A program made the position numbers and the translations under genes. The notes below the pieces were generated by a model. It saw nothing but the letters and a program-made list of their open reading frames with translations, was not told the origin of the DNA and searched no databases. Below, piece by piece: positions 62,261-64,000 of a stretch of 64,000 nt of DNA. The DNA comes from Colwellia sp. GTDB lineage: Bacteria; Pseudomonadota; Gammaproteobacteria; Enterobacterales; Alteromonadaceae. Position 1 is the first letter of the stretch. Each line of letters opens with the position of its first letter. Location of the stretch: positions 578,261-642,260 of the forward strand of contig JABSOZ010000003.1 in NCBI GenBank assembly GCA_013215295.1, written 5' to 3'.

Positions 62261-63319
62261 ATGCAGAAGTTGATCCACATAGACATGGACGCATTCTTTG
62301 TATCTGTTGAAATTAGAGATAGGCCAGAGTTGGCAAATCTCCCTGTTGCTGTGGGGGGAAGTTCAAAAAGGCGAGGTGTACTTTCTACTTGTAATTATAT
62401 AGCAAGAGAATTTGGTGTTCGTTCAGCAATGCCAACGAGTGTGGCAATGAGAAAGTGTCCAAATTTGGTGCTCGTACCATCTCGAATGGATGCATATAAA
62501 GAAGTTAGTATTCATATCCGTGAAATATTTTCGCGTTATACCAGCATTATTGAACCTCTTTCATTAGATGAAGCTTATCTTGATGTTACTGATTGCAAAC
62601 TATTTAAAGGTTCAGCCACTTTAATAGCCCAAGATATTAGAGAAACAATCCACAGAGAGACTGGCCTAACTGCTTCTGCTGGAATTTCTTCTCTGAAGTT
62701 TCTTGCCAAAGTTGCTTCAGATTATAATAAACCAAATGGTCAATTTGTTATCACGCCTTCTGAAGTCTGTAGCTTCATTGCCGAATTACCTTTAAATAAG
62801 ATTTCAGGTGTAGGTAAGGTTACTTTTGAAAAACTAAAGTCATTAGGGTTGGAGTATGGTCGAGACATTCAAGCCGTTGACCAGTCGATTATTAATAATA
62901 ACTTTGGTAAATTTGGACAGGTGCTTTATCAACGGTGCCAAGGTATAGATAATAGAGATGTTGAAACAACACGAGTTAGAAAGTCGGTAGGTGTTGAGAG
63001 AACATTTGCTGAAGATATTGATGATTTAGATACTCTTCGTAGTATTTTAACCGATAAACTCATACCTGAATTAAAAAAACGGTCTGAAAAGTATTTACAT
63101 GAGCGAAAAATAAGTAAATTAGGGGTAAAAGTTAAGTTCAATGATTTTCACCAAACGACTAAAGACTTTGCTTATTCTAACTTTGATGAAGGAATCTTTT
63201 TAGATTTGCTAACAGAAGTAGTGAAACGTGGTGACGGTAAAAAGGTTAGACTTTTAGGTGTTCATATTGGTCTTAGTGACATCGAAGGTAAAAGTCAGCA
63301 AATTGAATTATCATGGTAG
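62261..63319 (+). CDS. dinB: DNA polymerase IV
   Basis: A 352-residue Y-family translesion polymerase. The N-terminal IHIDMDAFFVSVE holds the first catalytic Asp, YIAREFGVRSAMP the steric loop, and SLDEAYLDVT the second acidic pair (~103-112). ASAGISSLKFLAKVASDYNKPNG and the thumb KISGVGKVTFEKL follow, then the little-finger domain. The C-terminus ends without a clear beta-clamp motif beyond QQIELSW, which could be the clamp-binding end. The LexA box upstream is 416 bases away, unusually far. Confidence 0.95.
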   Translation: MQKLIHIDMDAFFVSVEIRDRPELANLPVAVGGSSKRRGVLSTCNYIAREFGVRSAMPTSVAMRKCPNLVLVPSRMDAYKEVSIHIREIFSRYTSIIEPLSLDEAYLDVTDCKLFKGSATLIAQDIRETIHRETGLTASAGISSLKFLAKVASDYNKPNGQFVITPSEVCSFIAELPLNKISGVGKVTFEKLKSLGLEYGRDIQAVDQSIINNNFGKFGQVLYQRCQGIDNRDVETTRVRKSVGVERTFAEDIDDLDTLRSILTDKLIPELKKRSEKYLHERKISKLGVKVKFNDFHQTTKDFAYSNFDEGIFLDLLTEVVKRGDGKKVRLLGVHIGLSDIEGKSQQIELSW

Positions 63320-63691
63320 AAAATGGAAATTCTACCAATATCAGAATATCACTCATTTTGTTTTCCTTTGTGATAAATGTACTACGACCCAAAGATAAGC
63401 ACGCCAAGTGGTACGAGAAATACTAATTTTTTCAATTTAAGCTCCCTCCTTATTAATGTGACTTTGAACTGATTAACTTCAAGTGTAGCTGTTTTAGAGT
63501 GTTTCACTGGCTGTATTAACGTTCATTACTTCTTGCTGTTGAAACGACCTCTTTTGCGTAAACGAGACCTTTTCTAGCACCCTAAATCAGTACCCAAAGG
63601 GTCTTCTCTGATACGTTTATAGTCCTTAATAAAAATTCTATAACGGGGCATCAGTGCCATAATATTTTATGGTAACAAGGTGGCACTTGAA
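63320..63691. other. Gap between dinB and the AbrB-type gene
   Basis: About 370 bases with no supported gene. A toxin gene would be expected next to the AbrB-type gene but no frame of suitable size is present. Confidence 0.4.
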
Positions 63692-63901
63692 TTACTTATA
63701 ACCTATACCACCTAGTTCTTGATCTAATGCAGATAATTCATTTAAAGATTGTAGGCGTTGTTTTTCCAAAGACTCTTTTTTTACAATGGAAATAACGCCT
63801 GGTTTGTCAATAAATATTTCTACCTCGTCGCCTTTTTCAATGCCTGCGGATTTGCACAGGTCGAGAGGTAATGTTATCTGCCGGGTTGCATTGATTTTCA
63901 T
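63692..63901 (-). CDS. AbrB/SpoVT-type DNA-binding protein, antitoxin-like
   Basis: A 69-residue protein whose N-terminus, RQITLPLDLCKSAGIEKGDEVEIF, is the swapped-hairpin AbrB/MazE DNA-binding domain, followed by a short acidic tail that in antitoxins binds the toxin. No toxin gene is seen downstream (within 370 bases) and upstream is cut by the window end about 100 bases on. It may be a lone antitoxin or regulator. Confidence 0.78.
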   Translation of the reverse strand: MKINATRQITLPLDLCKSAGIEKGDEVEIFIDKPGVISIVKKESLEKQRLQSLNELSALDQELGGIGYK

Positions 63902-64000
63902 TGCATCATCTATTACATAATAATTATTATATTCAGTATAAATGGTAATGCCGCAATATTGCCAGAGTGTCTGAAACTATTTTGAGTATGCGAAGATAGA

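Overview
The window is an AT-rich piece of a gammaproteobacterial chromosome. Gene content and order (ubiquitous FtsB-IspD-IspF-TruD-SurE-Pcm-NlpD-RpoS-MutS block, OadGAB sodium pump, TmcA, an SOS-type recA promoter, MetJ and Fur operators) point to a marine member of the Alteromonadales, most like Colwellia. This assignment is from gene order and protein sequence by eye, not from a search. No tRNA, rRNA or CRISPR array was seen.

Layout. 1-4.3 kb: sugar-nucleotide and hexose-phosphate genes (ugd end, UDP-glucuronate epimerase, galU, pgi). 4.5-12.7 kb: SulP transporter, DUF1289 protein, two secreted amidohydrolase-like proteins, a hexose-6-phosphate mutarotase-like protein, and a Tat-exported small subunit with a GMC oxidoreductase. 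13-16.2 kb: oadGAB. 16.4-23.7 kb: pdxH, a PA3496-type small protein, tmcA, a small Fur-box gene pair, an ABC exporter, DUF454 and DUF4202 proteins. 23.9-29.9 kb: pyrG, eno, a solute-binding protein, an MscS channel and an unknown. 30-36.8 kb: ftsB-ispD-ispF-truD-surE-pcm-yqaA-nlpD-rpoS. 36.8-39.4 kb: mutS on the minus strand.

39.4-52.6 kb is the accessory part. A 7.6 kb island sits exactly on the mutS start codon, bounded by 46-bp direct repeats that both encode the first 12 residues of MutS. It carries a P4-type integrase that seems to have lost its H-x-x-R box, small unknown genes, and a secreted-protease cassette (PKD-type lipoprotein, S8 protease, broken metzincin). Next to it lies what looks like the decayed integrase-proximal end of a second, tandem island, followed by an orphan response regulator with a missing conserved lysine and an alpha/beta-hydrolase-fold protein lacking the serine nucleophile. 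Then comes recA: the resident gene keeps its SOS promoter and first ~117 codons, is cut by a segment carrying a complete divergent recA plus a degraded gene, and ends as a frameshifted 3' remnant with the original terminator. The incoming recA has no LexA box of its own and appears to be driven by the resident one.

53-64 kb: dgkA overlapping an LtaS/OpgB-type phosphoglycerol transferase, metA with tandem MetJ boxes, metH, a HupE/UreJ-type membrane protein, an isolated LexA box, dinB and a lone AbrB-type antitoxin-like gene.

The main points of interest are that two genome-maintenance genes lying side by side, mutS and recA, are both targets of mobile DNA here, and that both now depend on hybrid host/element control regions.
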